Below are positions 11,490 through 24,040 of a stretch of DNA of 64,000 nucleotides, one piece after another. The stretch lies in contig OZ234497.1 in NCBI GenBank assembly GCA_965153455.1, forward strand, positions 1,302,001 to 1,366,000, in the 5' to 3' direction. Positions within the stretch are counted from its first letter, which is position 1, and every line of letters begins with the position of its first letter. The notes below the pieces were generated by a model, which worked only from the letters and a program-made list of their open reading frames with translations, was not told the DNA's origin and did not search any database. The translations under genes and the position numbers were made by a program. This DNA is from Sphagnum compactum (lineage: Eukaryota; Bryophyta; Sphagnopsida; Sphagnales).

Positions 11490-12580
11490 GTAACCATGAG
11501 TCCTCTTTGCATTGGGTCTTTACCTATTTTTGTTGATTGTTTGCTTTTATTTTTTCTTTGGGTTGTGTCTACTTGTGTTATCTTTTGCCTTGTATTCTTG
11601 CTTGATGGGTTCTTTTTCTTGATTTGTTTATTTTTACAGGGTTTTTCTTCTTCTGTCAAACCTCTTAGGGACCTTTTGGAAAAAAATTATGGTAAGCAAC
11701 TAATATTTCCTTCCAACTTCTTTCTCTTCGGTAAGAGGGGACAATTTTCTCTTTTTTCTTCCTTCTCATTTCTTTTTCATTTGCAAATTTGGGGTGGATA
11801 TAATTTTCCTTTGCTTTCCTTTTTGGTCTCTAAATTCTTTCTCTTTTGGAATAGGTGCACTGTTTCTTTTCCTCAACTTCCCTTTCTTTTCGAATGGGTG
11901 AACTTTTTTTCTTTACCTCCTTTAACCTCCGTCTCCTTTGGGATGAATGAATAATTTATTTTATTTTTCTCACTTCACCATTCTTGTTTTTTAATGCCCA
12001 TGAATTATTTTTTGTTTTCCTCCTTGAACCTTTTTCAGTTTAGAATGTGCACACAAATGTTTTTTGTTTTCCAACCTCTGTTTGTCGAAATCAGTGAATA
12101 ATTTTTTTTCCCCCTCTAATAACGTTTTCCTATGGAACGGTGAACAATTGTTTTGTTTTCTTCCAACCTTCATTTCCACTGGAATGGGTGGAAATTGTTT
12201 TTGCCACTTCCAACCACTTTCTCCTTTGGAACGGGTGGAATGCTTGTTTCTTTGTTTTTTTCCTTACAAGTTTTTTCTCTTTCACAATGGGGGTTGATAA
12301 TTTTTTTATTTTTTGAATTTAACAAAAATAAATTTAGTACTTTCCCTCCTAGCTGCCTCTCCTTTCCCCCTTACAGACCTACATACCTCACTATAATGTT
12401 TAAACATTCTTGCAAAAATCATGGTGAATAATAATTATTTCCTTTCCATTTTCTTTCGCCTTTGCAACAGTTGAATTGTTTTTCTTTTTTTCTGGCCCTT
12501 GAAGTTCTTCTCCTTTGCAATGGGAGTGAAGATTTTTTTTCACCTTGAACTTCTTTTTCCATTGGAATGGGCGGATTGTT
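11490..12580. repeat. T-rich degenerate minisatellite with GGAATGGGTGGAA core
   Basis: A loose unit of roughly 60-80 bp is repeated about a dozen times: CTTTCTCCTTTGGAA(T/C)GGGTGGAA followed by a run of T and C. It makes Phe/Leu-rich open frames in the plus direction (for example 11496-11954), which are not genes. Confidence 0.65.
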
Positions 12581-12589
12581 TTTTTTCTC

Positions 12590-14550
12590 CCTTTCGCTCT
12601 CCGCTAATTTTCTCAGTTAAAAAAACCCATTTAGGACAAGGGGTTTTCAAAGTGAAACTCACATAATAATTTAAATTGAAACTCATTTTTTGCTTAGGGA
12701 TCTTGAACCTTACCGATGTTTTCCACATCATGGCATTTTTTCCACAATTATTGAAACATAAAGTAACCCTATTCCAAAAAGCACATTGTGACACACAAAC
12801 TATGGTCAAAATAAGTTTCCCAGCAAGACCAGAAAGACATTGCACCTTGCACAAGGGCCAGGGCTGCACCCATTTAGGTAATCTATATTATAACAATAAA
12901 AGGATGTACATATGTCTGTGCCATTGGAACCTTATCTCTTCCAAGCCTGACTATCTCACTCCTTTCCCCTACCCACCTTCATGGATATGAAAAGACAAAC
13001 ATTTTCATGTCCATGTTATCTATGGGCAAGGGCCTTACACTGGTTTCATATAATATAACTCACCAATTGAACAAGCTAGGTTTAACAAGCCTCTGGAATC
13101 CATTAGAATTTTTTTTGCAATTCTTATCATTCCATTCCAATAAGTTCGGCAGATTAGGATGTTGGAAAGGAACGCCAACTTGCTGATTGTCATTTAGCTT
13201 GTAGACATATTTCTCTTTGGAAATTAAAAGCGGGGAAATAGTGAACACCCCAAAAGATTGATGAAAATGCCTCATTGCTCAAGGAATTTCAGCAAATTTT
13301 TTAATTTTATGGCATTAAACCCCAATACCCATCATGTATATGCACAAAATGAATTTTTTTTGGTTAGACTAACCCTAAAAAGATTAATCTATTCCCCTGA
13401 AAATAACACCATTATCCAAGTGGCTTCCAAATGAAATGGCATTCACGATTTTATCAAATATTTTAACAGTTTTGGATGGAAAGGTTTATGATCAATTGAC
13501 AACATTGAAACGAAAGCCTTCTCAGATAGGCTTAAAAGATGAGAAATAAAGTGCACAATGGAGTTGTCTGAAATTGCTCCAAACACAATTTGCTTGAGCC
13601 TGGTATATTCCATTGGCCAAGTTCAAGCAAATCATGTTTTGGAGCAATGAGGATTCAATATGTAATCATCTTGATGCTTTTATTACATGCAGTTTAAGAC
13701 ATGTCATTCAAGGGATAAAAATCATTAGTGTAAAGTATTTGAAGATTGCATTTTTGGTAGCTTGCAAATATCAATTGTTTCTGGAAATTAGACATTGCAC
13801 ATAGTGTTGGTAAACATCATTAATAATATGATAACCTGGTAGTCGATGAGCTTATTGATAACCTCATATCTAGCCAGTTATCAAGATGGTAATCTATTTG
13901 GATACCAAAAATTGAAGATATCAATCATACCAAAAGTTCATGGGACTTATGATTGCAAAATAACAAGCATTATAATTCTATTGATATCCCAAGTTGTAAT
14001 ATTGATAATTTTTTTCTTAAATGTGAAATAACCATAGCTATAATTCCCAAATCTTCAAACCCAATTGTGAGTACAATTTGGAAACATAGAAGCATTTCAT
14101 GCACAAACCAAGTTGACACTTTAGCTTGCTGCTTGCATTGGCTAAATAACATAGTGCACCAAATCGCAATACCAACTCTGCCAATTTTGTGCAACTCATT
14201 GGAAATGAGTTTTAAATCCAGTTTTAAATTGGTTTACATCTTTTTTTAATAACCAATTAAAACTGTCCGGAACAAGTGAAATTGTCTGAAACCAAATTGA
14301 ATACGTGAACATCTGCTTCTCTGTTATTGAAGTGACAAGCAACAGCAACATAAGCTCTTAGGGTAAGAGACAGAGAGCAAAGATAAAAATTCACTATATA
14401 CTATTCTGCAGCAGGCACAGATTTGACAGGAGATGAAATGTCATCAGACTAGAGTCAACCATGTCAACTTGCACTTCACAATCATAGAAACCCAACCAAA
14501 TATATCCTAGCCATTATGATTGTGCCCAAAACATAGCTATGAGTAGCAAG
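12590..14550. other. spacer, nothing identified
   Basis: No conserved protein, RNA or clear repeat is visible. Open frames of 60-110 aa on both strands lack family motifs and codon structure. Confidence 0.4.
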
Positions 14551-14553
14551 GGC

Positions 14554-14555
<2 letters not shown>

Positions 14556-14588
<33 letters not shown>
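14556..14588. repeat. (AG)n microsatellite
   Basis: Uninterrupted GA dinucleotides over about 33 bases, 0.7 kb beyond the stop codon of the DRB2-like gene. Confidence 0.95.
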
Positions 14589-14590
<2 letters not shown>

Positions 14591-15297
14591 ATAGTAACAA
14601 TACATCATTATGTCATCATCTTAGCAAACAGACGACTCCACAATCTTGAGAGCATTTGAATTACTTGTTACCTGACTTTCAGAGAAGCCATGGCCCTCAT
14701 AGAAATGCCCTTCCAAACAAAACTGTTCCTTCTAATCTCTTTGAAAATTCTGATATCACAGAAGGTGCGGTCCTAGAAAACAAATGACCAAGATGCAATT
14801 TCCTACTTTTCCTTGCACCTCCACCTGAGGAAGAAGAGGTCACAGACCAACACTAGGCCCACAGGTAAATGCAGTGCACTGATGATGCATAACATAGAAC
14901 CCTATTTCACAAAGGAACTTGCAGCAACATTAATCATCATTTCAGCAATTGCCCTAATAGAGAAAATAGCAGACAATCACATCCTGGAAGCCCATAAACC
15001 ATCCAATCCCATGAAATTTCACAGCAGACTGACTGGTACAAGAAAGAGCCAGCCTGTGACTGCATCACAAATCCCATTGGATGGAACCAGCACTATTCAA
15101 AGAGTATATACTATATTGCCTACCAAGAGAATTCAGGCGATCCCATCTCAAAGGATGCAATATCCACCACTGATCCTGTGAAAAGCTTAGTGGATCACCC
15201 ATCCAGTGAGATGGCACGTCGTATGGACTACAGCCACACTCCAATTCAATACCAAGAGAAGTCACCCGATCCCACAAAGCCTGCTTCATTTTCCCTT

Positions 15298-16872
15298 TCA
15301 CAGGCTCAACTGGCTCATTACTTTATGAGCGGCTGCCTCACCCTCACTTTCAGGATCTCCTTGTTCCACAGGGCAGCGAGGAGGTGGAGCTGCACATACT
15401 GTGACTGCAGGACGTATCCGGACTGGCATTGCTGCCCTTGTTGGATACTGGCCCCACAACTGTGAAGAGCCTAAGCCTGACCACAACATAGGATTATAAG
15501 ATCCACGATCAACGTCGCTTGTGTCGCTCCTGTTGTCAGTCTCAGAGTTTGACTTCAAGCTATCCCCTCGAAGCCAATCGTCCTCATCCCGCTGATGCTC
15601 ATCAAAAGGTAGTTTCATTTCATGTCTGTCCCTCCGTGGTGGTACCAAGCTCCGGACATGCACTGGAGCCACCCCTGTGAGGCCACTCCCTAGAGAGCTT
15701 GCTACTACCCTGCTCAGAGCTTCCCTTGACATGTCAGGGACATCCCGCAATGTCACTGTCGAGCCTGGGCAAGGAGGCCCTACTCGTCGATAACTTGGAG
15801 CAGTCCTTGTCACCATACTAGGATGCAGCTGGTTGTGATGAAGGCGTTGATCAATGGTCATATCTGGCAGCCAGGATCCATGATGATACTGCCCTATGGG
15901 TGGTACTCCTCCACTTCCCTGTCCCTGGTCTCTCCTTGGCACGACTCTAATCCTTGTGGGAACTGGTGATCCAATGGGTGCCTGTGATGGTTGAGGCACT
16001 GGCTGCACTGAGGGTACACTAGCCTCATAAAAAGCAGTAGCTAAAGTCCGTGCTATTGTATTCTGCTCTTGCTCTTCAGTTACTTCAGTCTCTGCTGGCA
16101 CTGTTGTAGGCCGCCCTTGGTTTGCTACTGGCAGACAAATCCAGAAATGGCAAGATCAGGCTCTGCAAGAGTGCAGGGAATATGTGGTGCAACAAGAAAA
16201 CCGAGACAATCGTACCACAACACACAAGCAGAAAGCCCAAAAAAAAATCTAAAAGCTCACATTGCTTGAGAGCCAACCAGGCAGCCATGGCAGCATTCTT
16301 CTCAGCCTGCTTCTTGGTCTTTGCAGCCTCTCCTGAAAACGTCAGGCCTGCTACTTTCACAACGCATGTGAAAACTGGCAAGTGCCCAGGTCCTGAGCGG
16401 GTAGTCGAATACACAGGTAACGATACACCTGCCCTTTGTGCCGTCTCCTGCAACAAATTCTTACACACTCCCGTTTCATCCTGCGCCACTGTCACACCGT
16501 CAGAACACGAACAGAACTCGGCGGTCCGCTAAAGAATGCCACAAGCCATTCATGGCTCCACTACATGAGGCAGCTCTCAAGAGGGTTATGCAGATGGACA
16601 TCGGGGCGATGGGGGCCAGAAATTACAAGGATCCGTGCAGCAAGTGACTGAGAAGGCCCTCGTCGAGAGAGAGTGTTAAGGGCCACTTCTGCAGCAGCAT
16701 GCTCCGCCTGGCGCAAAGTGCCCCAGTAATTAGGGCTTTCAAAAACCTCGCCATTGAAGTTCACGGTGGCCTTGAAGCGGGGAGCATGATCAGGTCCCTC
16801 TCTGATGCATGCATAGGCAGGCAGATTGAAGCAGCTCCTCTGAGCAAGCTCTTGAAGCTGGTTTTTGTACAT
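15298..16872 (-). CDS. DRB2: DRB2-like double-stranded RNA-binding protein
   Basis: Three coding exons on the minus strand: 16627-16872, 16261-16480 and 15298-16127 (246 + 220 + 830 nt = 431 aa plus stop). Introns of 146 and 133 bp have GT-AG ends; the first is phase 0 (ATC CTT|GAT GAA), the second splits a Leu codon (T|TA). dsRBD1 occupies residues 1-70 (start MYKNQLQELAQRSCFNLP, then RFKATVNFNG). dsRBD2 occupies about 83-153 (DETGVCKNLLQE, PVFTCVVKVAG, and the RNA-contacting helix KKQAEKNAAMAAW). A long low-complexity tail follows, ending near MPVRIRPAVTVCAAPPPRCP, like the conserved C-terminal motif of DRB2/3/5. Arabidopsis DRB2 is about the same length. Known role of the family: dsRNA-binding partners of Dicer-like proteins that influence miRNA production and whether targets are silenced by translation block. 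No catalytic domain is expected. All exons are open and the splice sites are canonical, so the gene looks intact. Symbol is by family; DRB3/DRB5-type orthology is not excluded. Confidence 0.93.
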
Positions 16873-16874
16873 AC

Positions 16875-17153
16875 CTGGGCAATGAAACACCATGAAATCA
16901 CTCTGTTCTCCTCTCATTCCATCTTCCACAACATCGCCATTCAAGTTCCATCTCCTCGATATGCTACATCCTTCAAGAAATCTAACCCCCGAATCCTTCT
17001 GAAAACGCCCGTGTAACAAACCCTAGCCAAAGCAAAAGAAACAAAAACGGACAAAAGCTGCTGCAAGGACACAATACCACAAGAGATTACAGACCAGAGA
17101 CCAGAGAAAACTGCTTCAGCAGCAAGCAGTGCCAACAACTCCTTGTTGCTTAC
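16875..17153 (-). other. probable 5'-UTR intron of the DRB2-like gene
   Basis: Donor CAGAG|GTAAGC at 17153 and acceptor TTTCATTGCCCAG|GT just before the ATG would place a 279-bp intron two bases upstream of the start codon. The frame upstream of the ATG stays open for a while, but its residues show no dsRBD character, which favours a start at the ATG opening MYKNQ. Inferred from splice signals only. Confidence 0.5.
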
Positions 17154-17680
17154 CTCTGAGGCAGAAGCACGGCACCTTACTGAGGTGCAGGCTTCACCAC
17201 GTAAGAACAAGGCACCGTCGTCCTCGTGTTCACCACCATGTACGAAGCCGCGCAACTCCTCCTACTTCCACCTTCCAGCAGCTGCTCAGGGATTGCTTCT
17301 CGTTCCTTGCTTACTCCAAGAAAATCCGGTTTCTTAAATCCTCCAGAAGGCAGAAATTGCGGATTATGAATTCTACAGAGGAAGCCGAGAGCGTGCGCAG
17401 TAATTGCGACCGGAATAGCAGCCGCAGGAAAGGAAGAAGACGGACGCCAAACGCTCACGACTGTCTCTTCTCTCTTCTCCCTCTCTCTCTCTGCGCCTGC
17501 AAAAGCACACTGCGCGGAAGCGCTCCTCCTGCGCACCAAAGGCGCACGCGCGCGCACACCAGGAGCTGCCCGAGGTGCCCAGAAACGGGCAGACGTCAAA
17601 GGGCAGACTGCCCGTCTACCCGAAGCATGAATCCAGGGCCAGCTCATGGGGCGCCATCAATGCGTTTCCATTGGATGGTA
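17154..17680 (-). promoter_or_regulatory. GC-rich 5' leader and proximal promoter of the DRB2-like gene
   Basis: A locally CpG-rich block in an AT-rich neighbourhood, with a GA-rich tract (AGAGAGAGAGAGGGAGAAGAG near 17470-17500), a CGCGCGCG-containing stretch near 17548, and an inverted CCAAT box at 17670-17674. No clear TATA box was found, and the start of transcription is not fixed. Confidence 0.5.
17177..17239 (-). other. upstream ORF in the DRB2-like leader, 20 codons
   Basis: ATG at 17239 to TAA at 17177, encoding MVVNTRTTVPCSYVVKPAPQ, within the presumed first leader exon and 24 nt before the inferred leader donor. If transcribed, ribosomes would meet it before the main start, so it could damp translation. 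Confidence 0.4.
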
Positions 17681-17689
17681 AAATCGTAA

Positions 17690-17830
17690 AATCAGTCATA
17701 AGTGAGGTAAACTTATTAGATACGTGAGGTAACTTATTAGTAGGGTAAAATATTAGTAAAGTAAATTATTCTTTTAGAAAGGTAACGTATTTGTTAAGAA
17801 AGATAACGTATTTATTTTATTAGTAAGGTA
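17690..17830. repeat. short AGGTAAcTTATTAGTA repeats
   Basis: The phrase (A)GGTAA(A/C)(T/G)TATTAG recurs about six times with slips, immediately beyond the promoter block of the DRB2-like gene. An (ATT)n run follows at 17850-17882. Confidence 0.6.
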
Positions 17831-17959
17831 TTTTTAAAATCATTATTGTCATTATTATTGCCATTATTATTATTATTATTATTTTCTTTATTGCTTTTTT
17901 TTTTAATGGCGAATCGCAAATCTCTGACGAGTCCTCAATGCTCATTGCTCAACAACGGC

Positions 17960-18500
17960 CCTGTTGATGACACGTTCAATCCAATTTCATTAAAGTAATT
18001 AATCCCATATATTTACAAACGCATCAGATCTAATCTATTCAGCAATTAATCCCAAATTTACAACCCACTTGAAAGCTTCAATCCAATTGATTAAGTAATC
18101 AATCCCATTTTTTGTAAACACTTCAATGTAATTGATTAAGTAATTAAACACAAATTTACAAACCCATCAATCGAATTAATTAAGTAATTAATCCCAATTT
18201 TACAAACCCATCAATCGAATTAATTAAGTACTTAATCCCCAATTTACAAACATATCAATCCAATTAACTAAGTAATTAATCCCCAATTTACAAACATATC
18301 AATCGAATTAATTAAGTTATTAATCCCAACTATACAAACCCATCAATCGAATTAATTAAGTAATTAATCCCAATTTTACAAATGCATTATTAATATTTTT
18401 ATTATTTGAGTAATTAATTAATCCAAAATTTGCAGAATCACCAGATGAACTATTTAAATACGTAATCCCAATATTGCAAAGGCATGTTAATTTATTTGAT
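17960..18500. repeat. 44-bp AT-rich minisatellite
   Basis: The unit reads approximately CAATCGAATTAATTAAGTAA then TTAATCCCAATTTTACAAACCCAT. Around ten copies in a row, the central ones 90% alike or better by eye, become ragged at both ends. Each unit carries the palindrome AATTAATT. The array sits 0.4-0.9 kb upstream of the DRB2-like leader. Confidence 0.9.
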
Positions 18501-18539
18501 TAAGTAGTTAATCTCAAAATTAACAAACCTGTTAAGGGG

Positions 18540-19060
18540 GGTGAACAACAATTTGTTCCGCACATTTTAGCACACATAACTCGGACCATTTTGGTTTTTA
18601 AACATCCCACCGAATCTAGTTTTATGATGCGATGCAGTTTGGTACAATTTGGCGTCACCCGTATTCAACAACATAATCGAGTTATTTGGAGATTTTTTCT
18701 TTCGTTTTAGAAGAGATCTCATGTGAGTAATAAGTGTGTGTATGTGTACTATTGATCTCCGGTTGATTGAAAAAAGTAGTTTGGTTCCGAACAAAGGGAA
18801 GGAAAAGAGAAAAAAAAAGACACAAAGGCGGTATCCGGATTGTATTTAGAGCAACGGTGAAATTTGTAAGAGAAAAAGTTAAGTACCTAGCAATTATATT
18901 CAATCATTATACTCAAATTTTTTTTCTTTTTCCCCTTTTTCAAAAGTCAAGAAGTTGGACACCAATAGGAAATAATAATAAAATTGGATAAATAGGTAGA
19001 TGACTAGGCAAAGACCACCCCCGCCCCCCAAAACCAAAAAAAACCAAAAAAAGTGGAGAA
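18540..19060. other. spacer
   Basis: No gene or clear repeat. Confidence 0.4.
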
Positions 19061-19061
19061 A

Positions 19062-19080
19062 GGGGGGGGGGGGGGGGGGG
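19062..19080. repeat. poly(G) tract, 19 bases
   Basis: Nineteen consecutive G, flanked by other G runs and by a C-rich patch at 19017-19028 that could pair with it. Its length may be uncertain because homopolymers assemble poorly. Confidence 0.85.
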
Positions 19081-19084
19081 TGGG

Positions 19085-20985
19085 GGTATAGCTTTCTGCA
19101 CTTTTCTTTAATTATATAGGAACTTTGAATTAGGTGAAAGGAGATTTGAGTGGGGGGTTCTTCCAATTAAGATTAGGGATTATACTTACTTACTAGTCCA
19201 TAGTCTCCATACCTATATAGAATTTTTTTCAAAAATTAAAAATCATTGCTACATTATAGTAAAAACTAGTGTCAAAAGTTTTATGGATGAGATGTTTTTA
19301 TTATTATTTAAAATAATTAAGAGTATTATTAAGTGCACACCTAGTAAAGTCTTTTTTTTTTAAATTATTAAAAAACAATTTGGGGATGGTGTGGGTTGGA
19401 ACTTTGTGGGGGGTGGGGTGGGGGGAGGCCACCAACTCTAGGTACCTCCAGGATTTCTTACTTCCTTCCAGCCTTCCAAGTTCCTTCATATCAGGAGATC
19501 GAGTTGACTATCTGCCTTGGATTCTGGGGATGGAAAAGTCCCTCCAGATACTACAAGGAAAGATGAAATGGGCCCCAAAAACAAACCAAAAAAAAAAAAG
19601 CCAAACAAAAAAGAGTTGTGTTTTTTAGTTCTTCTACTCATCATCATCAGCCCTTGTTGACATTCCCTTTGAAAAATGGGGGAAATGGGTTTTTTTCACA
19701 AAAATTATTTAACTAAACCCTAAAAATCATTTAACTAGTTGTTGCAGCAGACAAAAGGTTTGGGGGGGGAGGGGGCGGAAAGAAATTCCAAATAAGTTAA
19801 GAGAATAGAAGAATAAGAGATAAAACCTAAGCCAAGAGTGAACTAACTTTTCTTACTACCCTAGTACATAGGCTGGTTAGGGACTACCTAATTAATTATT
19901 TTTTGGAATTGCCAATTTTTTTGAAAAATGTGTGCTTTCCATGCCAAAAATCTGAATGAGCCTCTCATGCACAATAGTTTTGTTATTTCGTACTACTTAA
20001 AATTTTTAATTATTTTTATTTTTACTGCCAAATATAACTGACAAAAACATTTTTACTACTAGGCACCTTGCTGCCCGAACCAGCCTTTTGTAGTACGGGT
20101 TAACTTAACCCCAGTTTTTGCTCACCTATGTAGTATGGACCAAAGGTGACGTTTGTTTAAAGTCCTTTTTTTACCAGCCCACTTCACTCTCACCTCCACT
20201 CCCTTCGTTTTTGCACATGGAATGTGCTTTGCTTCTTTGCTTTGATGCCGTCTTCAGTTATGCTTATTTTGTTCTGTGGCACATATTTTGCTTTCCCAAT
20301 CCAGTGCCCACCTTTTCTAATGCTTGTATCATTCATTCGTATCAAACATTTGGAGAACTAGCGTTATATATCAGAACCAAGTGAGTGTATCGTTGGATTA
20401 ACTATAGAGAACTCCAAGTTGGGATTCATATATTGTGGGTTGGGTTTTACGGTGCATAACCATGGTTTTCAAAACGTCAAAGAGGATAAGAAGAGTTTTG
20501 ACAACAATTGGAACCGTGTAGTTCGTTCGACTCTTTCTTTCCATTTCTTGATATTGAGGCGCAAGACTATGGTAGATGATGAACGTTAGACATGCAATTC
20601 CATTGAAAATAAAATGGGGTTATCTTTTGCCTTGCACAAAACATGCATTTGGGGATGAATTTTTTTTCCACAAAACCGATGAGAGCATACATGGCCAACC
20701 CACTTGGGCAATTTTCCACTCTTCTCCAATTGAGTCATAAATAAAGGATTGATTTTCTTCGTGCTTTTGATGAAATGTAATGAGTTCAAAAACAGCTGTT
20801 TTCACAAGTTTTAAAGTATTCCCTAAAGTCCGGTGTACTCTTTTAATAAATCTCCACCCCCACTTCAAGTTTGCCGGGTGCTTAACTTGGGGTGACTAAA
20901 TGACCTTATTACTCATTACCAACCAAGAAGATTAGGGTTTGGAACTAGGTTGAATTCAATAGTATTGGATTCCCATGACTGATTG
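19085..20985. other. spacer with homopolymer tracts
   Basis: G-rich patches at 19381-19430 and 19760-19780. The open frame at 20118-20384 has no recognisable family. No gene supported. Confidence 0.4.
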
Positions 20986-21360
20986 GCAGGGCAAGTAATT
21001 AGAAGTTTCAATGAGGGACCCTTTTACTTTTGGTTTTGAACAATTTTTGTAGTTTCCTATTTAGTGCCCCCAAATAAATGAGCTTGAGGTGCAAAATCTC
21101 TGTTAATAATACAAAAGCTATGATCATGAACCAGGGCAAGTAATTAGCACTTTCAATGATCAACTTCATTCACTTGGCTTTGAAACCATTTTTTTTTGTA
21201 GTTTCCTATTTAGTGCCCAAATAATGACTTCGAGGCGTTTCTTAATACAAAAGCTATGATCACCACCACCAGGGAAACTGGATTGTTGCTTCAATGACTG
21301 ACTTGGTTTTTAGAGCATTTTTGTATTTTCCTATTTAGTGCCAAGAGAGAGGTGCAAGAA
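20985..21360. repeat. three degenerate tandem copies, about 125-150 bp
   Basis: TTTCCTATTTAGTGCC occurs three times (near 21052, 21201 and 21327), each followed by a GAGGTGC-like and AAGCTATGATCA-like phrase and preceded by TTTCAATGA-like sequence. The copies are diverged by many small indels. Confidence 0.75.
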
Positions 21361-21399
21361 GCTATCTTGATAAGTTTAGGCACCATGATCATCCTCTGT

Positions 21400-23980
21400 G
21401 TGAGTGTGCGTGGTGCCTTTGAAAGTAAATAACTCGTATGTAATCCAAAGATGAGATTGCAACTCTAGTTTTCAAATGATAGAGTTATGATGGGTCACCA
21501 AGGTAATTGTGAGCAACTCATGACCTATTTTGGCCCAGCCGAAATCAAGAGGTGTGTTTGCAATTTTGAGTTCCACATCATTTTATGCCCGTCCCCTTTC
21601 CCCAATGCCCCGAAAATGCCAAAACCTAACAAGGTAATTGTGAGAACCTCATTTAGAATTGGGTTTGTCCTTAGTGTGAGAAATTTGGGCACTTTGGAAT
21701 GGAATTGGGGAACATGCACAACTTGGGTGAATTATCAATAAGGGACCGTTTTAAAACAATACTATTGGGATTGGGGAACTTCCAACTCACCATGGGAAAG
21801 GAAGTGCAAATGATGAGAAACAGAATAGGAACTTTGGGAACATGAAAGGAACGTCATTGCCCAATGACAATGTCTAATAAGATGGGAATTTTTTGGGAAA
21901 AGGTCAATTCCAAATTAGTATTGAAGATATCACAAGACACTTTGGGAACATAAAAGAATTTATCAACATCAAAGTGTGAGAATGAGCATGGAGAGTATAA
22001 TTGAAAAAACAATTGTAAATTAAAATAGCATTAAGAACATGTGCAAATCGTTGGTATTGACTTGGGAACCTATAGAGAACATCCTTGGGAATGTGGGACC
22101 ACCATAATCCATTGGACTTATCCTCGTGAACAAAATTGGAACTTTGGTGAACAACATAAATCATTGCAATTTGGTACAAATCAAGAGCTCGTTCACAGGC
22201 ACATCATAATATCATAAAGTTGCAACCTGATAATGCCTTTGCACACCATTGGATTCATTGGGTTACCATTCCTTTGAAACACATGACAATGGTGGCACCA
22301 AAAACAATGGGTTAAGAAGTGTAGCATAAAGCCCAAGGACAAGGGCATTACCACAATAAGGCTTCACATGAGGCCGAGCCAAGTGCAGGCCTGGTTCCAA
22401 TAAAACCTTTGTCCAAGGTCTTTGATGGGCAGAAAAATCCACAAACTTTTGTTTAAACTCCTGAGGAGTGAGGGCCAGGCAAAAGCAGGCATAGAAACAG
22501 GGAGCAACAAGCCTTACAAAAAGAGTTTGGTAGTGGAATGGGAAGCAGCAGGCGGCCCATGAACGAAATGTAACACCCATGTAGCACCCATTTAACACTC
22601 GCTGTTGTTGCACATGGAAATATTACAGTGGGTAACATGGCCTCAAGTTACACTTGAAAACATCAAGCAGGTTTTGCTGTTTGAGCAAGCACATGGAATT
22701 TTGCGGTTTGACTGGAACTACAAAAGTCTGCACAAAAACTTTGAAAAAGAAAAGGAAAAAAAGAAGGAGAGTAACAGAAATTTGCAAGGTGAGTATAATA
22801 ATAATAATAAATGGTAAAGGGTTTGGTATGCTGTGATCAAGCAAAGTGAGAAATTCAAGGAATGACTTCTCTGACCTCACTATGTTGGAGCCCTGCTGAT
22901 CCCATGATAGACTTTCACAATTGAACTTGCCAGTGAACAGTTTTATAGGCACATGCATCAAACTAATTGCTTTGAGTACAAGACAGCAGCTAAAAGTTTA
23001 GTCTCTCCTCATTCACAGAACTTTGCTGTTTGTTTTTTGGTTGTAGTTGACATCGGGAACTCGGCTTCTACTTTCATTCGAGTCCAGAGCTCTGTCAAAT
23101 CTAGTGTATCATCAACTTTCTACCGTGGTTGATAACCCACCACCAAAGTGACACTAGTCAATGGTATGTGGGTCACTTGAAGCCTTCAAATCCAACTTTG
23201 GGCAACAACACCTGCCTAGTCCTGTAGGAGCTCAATCTAGTTTTGTTAATCTCGATCATCCTTTGCTTGATGTTGTTTGGCCCAAAAGAACATTATCAAA
23301 GATAATTTTTTAGTGTGTAAACCTTTGAATTCAACTGTTGGATTTCTAGTCTCAGTCATGGATGAATAGAGGTAAAATGGATGTAAAATAAAAGACGTAC
23401 GATCTTAGGGTTAACGACTTGCAAAGGTTGTTTACACATACAGTGTCCGATTTGACATAGTTGGGCTAATTAGTCACGGATATCATCAATGCATTTGTGC
23501 TTATTGGGGGGTTCTGAAACTGCAATTGTTTGCAGCAATGAGTTAGTATGAGTGGGGGGTGTAATCAACAATGAAACTAGTTTGGTCTTTTTATTTTTCC
23601 CCCCTTTCATAGCAATCACCATGTGAAAATAATAACTAGGGCTACAAAATTATGGAAAAACATGAGCACATATGAGAGGGACCATAAATTGTAACAGCTC
23701 ATTCACATAATGCACATCCGTGTAGTTACCTCTAGTTGACGAATCAACCTCATTGCGACAAAATCCTATTGGGGAGAGCAGCTGGTGGGGGCGGGGAACA
23801 TGGGAAGGGAGGGGGGAAAATATAATGTACAAAGCTGTTCCCCAACTAAATGTAATGTGTTATTGCTTGTAAATGATCAGTGTGCTGCTTCCAATCAATC
23901 AAACAAACAAGCTCAGCTATCAACATTCAATATCAAAATAACTCACACAAATCATTTCAAAACCCACTTGGAGCGGAATG
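21400..23980. other. spacer, nothing identified
   Basis: The part from 21600 to 22150 repeats short phrases like TTGGGAAC and GGAACTTTGG, probably an eroded simple repeat. Open frames of 65-116 aa on both strands lack recognisable motifs. Confidence 0.4.
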
Positions 23981-23998
23981 AATAAAATCACCACCCCA

Positions 23999-24040
23999 AG
24001 GCAAGGCAAGGCAAGGCAAGAAGGGGGGAGGGGAGGGGAG
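23999..24040. repeat. (GGCAA)n and (GGGGA)n tract
   Basis: Four GGCAA units followed by G-rich GGGGA units. Confidence 0.9.

Noticed and set aside
11496-11954. 152-codon Phe/Leu-rich open frame resembling a membrane protein
   Set aside because: It is a product of the T-rich repeat and its immediate flank; no motif and no splice context.
16122-17689. Plus-strand open frames of 136-186 codons opposite the DRB2-like gene
   Set aside because: They are antisense shadows of the two dsRBD exons and of the GC-rich leader. The minus-strand translations match a known family; these do not.
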